Source: Modestobacter sp.
GTDB taxonomy: Bacteria > Actinomycetota > Actinomycetes > Mycobacteriales > Geodermatophilaceae
NCBI GenBank assembly: GCA_025963425.1
Contig: JAOPUQ010000264.1
Span: forward strand, 1 to 7,735
Reading direction: 5' to 3'
Length of the DNA stretch: 7,735 bases
Made by a program: the position numbers and the translations under genes. This document shows positions 5,718 through 7,735 of the stretch, piece by piece. Each line of letters opens with the position of its first letter. The stretch's first letter is position 1. A model generated the notes under the pieces. That model was not told the origin of the DNA, made no database searches, and worked only from the letters and a program-made list of their open reading frames with translations.

Positions 5718-7334
5718 TCATGCCGAGCGGGTCGTCAGCGCCCCGCGCAGGGCCGGCCAGCGGAGCCAGAACTCCCGCTCCGCCTGCGCGCACCGCGCCT
5801 CCTCGAGGGCGTGCAGCCGGCCGTAGGTCCATGCGTTCTCCCCCGCGGCGAAGGCCTGCAGGCCCAGCCGGGTGCACACCTCGCGGGTGAGGAAGGTGTC
5901 CTGCCGGTCGCCGAGGACCTGCTGGGCCTCCTTGAGCGTGCCGATCAGCTCGGTGACGGGGGCACCGAGCACGGGCTCGGCCACCTCCGCGGTGTAGCGC
6001 AGCCGCTTGGCCGCCTTGCGGACGTCGTGCAGCGCCGCCGGGTCGTCGGAGCCCTCGGCGGCCTCGACCAGGTGGCGCAGCCGCGTACCGGTGTGCGCGA
6101 GCACCTCGTCGACCACCGCGGCGGCGGGCTCGGCGGCCCGCTCGGTCAGCGGGGGGTCGGCGACCAGCTCGGCGAGGGCGTCGAGGGCCTGCAGGTAGCG
6201 GGTGCTGGCCAGGGTGCGCCGGGCCTCGTCGCCGCCGGCCACGACGTCGCGGAGGTCCTCCTGCTGCAGCCGGGCGGCCACCGGTCCGAGCACCAGCTCC
6301 GGCGGCTGGCCGGCAACCAGCTCGCGCAGGTGGGCGACGGCGACCTCCGCGTCGCGGGAAGCGGCCATCTCGGCGCCGATCCACCGCAGCTCGTCGCGCA
6401 CGTGCGCGGTCGCCTCGCGGTCGAGGACGGGTCGGAAGGCGGCCAGGATGCTGCGCAGCCGGCGGCAGGCGACCCGGACCTGGTGGACGCCGTCGGGCTG
6501 GTCGCTGCGGACCATCACGTCGGCGTCCTGCAGGGACAGGGCCTGGGCGACGAGGGCGGCGCGGAGCACGTCGCCGGCAGTGCCGGTCACCCCGCCGTGC
6601 GCCGCGCCCTTCTTCCTGCCCTTCTTGCCCTTCTTCCTGCCCGTCGTGCCGCCTGCGGTGTCCGAGGACCCGTCGGTGCCGTCGATGACCTGCGGGACGG
6701 CCGGAGGCGTTCCGGCGGCGAGCCGGTCGGCGAGCACCCGGCTCAGCTTGGACGGCGACCGGCCGGGCTCTGCGCCGGCGGCGACGAGCGCGGCCCCCAC
6801 CGCGGCGAGGAGGTCGTCGCCGCCGGTGACGAGCTCGACCTCGACCTCCCGCCAGGAGGTGACGACGGCGGCCTCGCCGGGCCGGGCGGGGAACGCGGTG
6901 CCGGTGACGTGGTCGTCGGCGACCTCGGCGAGCACCTGGCCCTCGGCGTCGCGCAGCTCGGTGACGACGCGGCGGGTACGCAGCAGGGCCACCTGGGCCG
7001 GTGCCGCGGAGCGGACGATCCCGAGCACCGGTGCCAGCACGGCCTTGGGCGGGGTCTTCGCGGCCCGACCGAGCGGGGAGTGCAGCTCACGGCGGGCACC
7101 CGCGGCGGCTGGCAGCTTGACGTGCCAGCCGGCGTCGGTGCCGCCGGTGCGCCGGCGGAGGGTGACCCGGGCGCGGGCCAGGCGCAGGTCCTCGGTGTCG
7201 TAGTAGGCCGCCTCCAGGACGTGCTCGACCGGTTCGTCCACCGAGGCGACCCCGGGCACGCCGGTGAGGTCGGGCAGCACGAACGCCTCCCCGACGTCGT
7301 ACTTGCGCTCGATCTCCACGTGCACGTCGGTCAC
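5718..7334 (-). CDS. CYTH-CHAD domain protein (polyphosphate-type)
   Basis: Protein of 538 aa, cytoplasmic by lack of membrane segments. The N-terminal CYTH domain (about residues 5-205) has the signature ExExK in VEIERKYDV (E7, E9, K11), then YYDTEDLRLARARVTLRRR and GWHVKLP. CYTH domains form a charged tunnel binding triphosphates, often hydrolysing inorganic triphosphate. The CHAD domain (about 250-535) has its two conserved basic helices, HQVRVACRRLRS (H284) and HDVRKAAKRLRY (H436). CHAD helices bind inorganic polyphosphate. Between them a linker (about 205-250) carries GRKKGKKGRKKG at 233-244. GTG 7334 was chosen because GAGGGAG lies 8 nt upstream and it begins a few residues before the CYTH motif. 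The frame stays open up to 7409 but gains nothing recognisable. It is probably the first gene of an operon with the phosphoesterase downstream. Catalytic activity is inferred from the family, not shown. Confidence 0.93.
   Translation of the reverse strand: MTDVHVEIERKYDVGEAFVLPDLTGVPGVASVDEPVEHVLEAAYYDTEDLRLARARVTLRRRTGGTDAGWHVKLPAAAGARRELHSPLGRAAKTPPKAVLAPVLGIVRSAAPAQVALLRTRRVVTELRDAEGQVLAEVADDHVTGTAFPARPGEAAVVTSWREVEVELVTGGDDLLAAVGAALVAAGAEPGRSPSKLSRVLADRLAAGTPPAVPQVIDGTDGSSDTAGGTTGRKKGKKGRKKGAAHGGVTGTAGDVLRAALVAQALSLQDADVMVRSDQPDGVHQVRVACRRLRSILAAFRPVLDREATAHVRDELRWIGAEMAASRDAEVAVAHLRELVAGQPPELVLGPVAARLQQEDLRDVVAGGDEARRTLASTRYLQALDALAELVADPPLTERAAEPAAAVVDEVLAHTGTRLRHLVEAAEGSDDPAALHDVRKAAKRLRYTAEVAEPVLGAPVTELIGTLKEAQQVLGDRQDTFLTREVCTRLGLQAFAAGENAWTYGRLHALEEARCAQAEREFWLRWPALRGALTTRSA
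6606..6638 (-). repeat. Short tandem repeat encoding a lysine-rich linker in the CYTH-CHAD protein
   Basis: On the plus strand the unit CCCTTCTTCCTG alternates with CCCTTCTTG over about 33 bp. On the coding strand this gives three near-identical blocks, RKKG, KKG and RKKG. It stands out from the flanking GC-rich codons because AAG dominates. It lies exactly in the interdomain linker. Slippage in such a repeat would change linker length in frame. Confidence 0.7.
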
Positions 7335-7431
7335 CGACACCACTCCCTCGTCGTCTGCGGGGACGAACCCCTGCCGGCGAGTCCTACCGCACGGAGGTGA
7401 ACGGCGCACCTGCCGCGGCCTCGAGGGTGTC

Positions 7432-7456
7432 GGAACGGACCGGTCCGGTCCGTTCC
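7432..7456. promoter_or_regulatory. Perfect 25-nt palindrome, probable operator
   Basis: The arm GGAACGGACCGG (7432-7443), central T at 7444 and arm CCGGTCCGTTCC (7445-7456) make a perfect inverted repeat with one unpaired base. It lies about 98 bp upstream of the CYTH-CHAD start and 67 bp upstream of the rightmost gene. No T-tract follows on either strand, and neither neighbouring gene is transcribed towards it. An operator for a dimeric regulator is therefore more likely than a terminator. The binding protein is unknown. Confidence 0.6.
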
Positions 7457-7501
7457 CTGCCGAACCGGCCGCCGGGGCACCGCGGGCCCACCGGTGACGC
7501 G

Positions 7502-7516
7502 CGGTACGGATACCGT
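7502..7516 (+). promoter_or_regulatory. -10 box for a leaderless transcript, inside a small inverted repeat
   Basis: TACCGT (7511-7516) matches TAnnnT and ends 7 nt before the ATG at 7524. This is the spacing expected when transcription begins at the A of the start codon; no ribosome site precedes that ATG. The box is also one arm of CGGTA-cgga-TACCG (7502-7515). No clear -35 hexamer is visible. Confidence 0.5.
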
Positions 7517-7523
7517 GACCGCG

Positions 7524-7735
7524 ATGTCTCCGCGCCAGATCGTTCGCGGCCGTCGGGGCGCCGCGGTGCTCACCGCGCCGTGGGCGGTCTGGGCGCTGCT
7601 GCGGGCGACGGGGACCGAGCGCGGCTTCCCGCTGGTACCGGCGCTGGCGTTCACGCCGTACGCGGCGGCCACGAGCATCGTCCCGCTGGCGGTGGCGGTG
7701 CGCGCCCGGGCGTGGGGAACGGCCGCGGTCGCCGC
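7524..7735 (+). CDS. N-terminus of a membrane protein, probably endonuclease/exonuclease/phosphatase family (3' end outside window)
   Basis: Seventy codons are visible from ATG 7524 before the window ends. The protein opens with a basic stretch (RQIVRGRR), then hydrophobic segments at about residues 12-27 (GAAVLTAPWAVWALLR) and 35-59 (FPLVPALAFTPYAAATSIVPLAVAV), and a third begins near 63. The phrase RATGTERGFPLVPALAFTPYAAA resembles, from memory, the N-terminal membrane part of actinobacterial endonuclease/exonuclease/phosphatase-family proteins with an extracytoplasmic catalytic domain. None of the catalytic motifs lies inside the window, so the family is a guess while the gene and its membrane character are well supported. 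GTG 7515 is an in-frame alternative start but lies inside the predicted -10 box and promoter spacing. Confidence 0.7.
   Translation, partial: MSPRQIVRGRRGAAVLTAPWAVWALLRATGTERGFPLVPALAFTPYAAATSIVPLAVAVRARAWGTAAVA

Larger units (their letters stand above)
7335..7523. other. Divergent intergenic region between the CYTH-CHAD gene and the rightmost gene
   Basis: This is the longest gene-free stretch in the window (189 bp). It must hold the promoters of both flanking genes. I can place a -10 box for the right-hand gene (7511-7516) and a perfect 25-nt palindrome (7432-7456). I found no convincing promoter for the CYTH-CHAD gene; TAGGAC on the minus strand (7386 to 7381) is the nearest candidate. 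Open frames crossing it show no protein-like features. Confidence 0.6.

Noticed and set aside
4619..5890. Long plus-strand open frame opposite the metallophosphoesterase gene.
   Set aside because: Composition is repetitive (G, Q, V, R) with no recognisable motif, while the minus strand carries all phosphoesterase motifs.
5625..7400. Long plus-strand open frame opposite the CYTH-CHAD gene.
   Set aside because: It mirrors codons of the minus-strand gene, has low-complexity G/A/V/R-rich sequence and no domain. Such antisense frames are normal in very GC-rich DNA.
7391..7400. Near-perfect Shine-Dalgarno sequence GGAGGTGA on the plus strand.
   Set aside because: No start codon or protein-like frame follows at a useful distance, so it is probably chance.
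1..7735. Search by eye for tRNA or rRNA genes, CRISPR arrays, insertion sequences and attachment sites.
   Set aside because: No repeat-spacer pattern, transposase, terminal inverted repeats or tRNA-like fold was seen; coding density is high throughout.

Overview
The window is about 7.7 kb of very GC-rich DNA with strong G/C third-position bias, GTG starts and TAnnnT-type -10 boxes. This points to an actinobacterium. The gene content (EAL-DICT protein, tandem GAF protein, actinobacterial group-III type phosphofructokinase, CYTH-CHAD protein) and overall sequence feel fit the Geodermatophilaceae (Blastococcus, Geodermatophilus, Modestobacter) best, but the family is inferred from memory and not from a search. 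It reads as ordinary chromosome: no mobile elements, CRISPR arrays, tRNA or rRNA genes were seen.

Layout. (1) Positions 1-1287, minus strand: a c-di-GMP phosphodiesterase (EAL) with a C-terminal DICT sensory domain, cut at its C-terminus by the window edge. (2) 1397-2521, plus strand, divergent from it: a soluble GAF-coiled coil-GAF protein with no output domain. (3) 2567-3307, minus strand, convergent with the GAF gene: a GntR/HutC-type regulator with a UTRA effector domain. (4) 3391-4419, plus strand, divergent from the regulator: 6-phosphofructokinase pfkA. A palindromic operator with the HutC-type core GTCTAGAC lies between the two, inside the predicted pfkA promoter. (5) 4424-5674, minus strand, convergent with pfkA only 4 bp apart: a membrane-anchored calcineurin-like metallophosphoesterase. 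(6) 5718-7334, minus strand, just upstream of it and probably in the same operon: a CYTH-CHAD polyphosphate-type protein with a lysine-rich linker. (7) From 7524, plus strand: the membrane-spanning N-terminus of a probable endonuclease/exonuclease/phosphatase-family protein, cut by the window edge and apparently transcribed leaderless. The 189-bp divergent gap before it holds a perfect 25-nt palindrome.

How the genes may work together: the left third is signalling (c-di-GMP turnover next to a GAF sensor). The centre is a compact regulator-target pair in which a sugar-sensing type repressor probably controls pfkA and itself from one shared operator. The right third concerns phosphate chemistry (polyphosphate-type CYTH-CHAD protein plus an exported-facing phosphoesterase). 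The most useful observations are the GTCTAGAC operator in the pfkA promoter, the 25-nt palindrome near 7444, the lysine-rich linker joining CYTH to CHAD, and the mismatch between the best ribosome site and the reading frame of the EAL gene.
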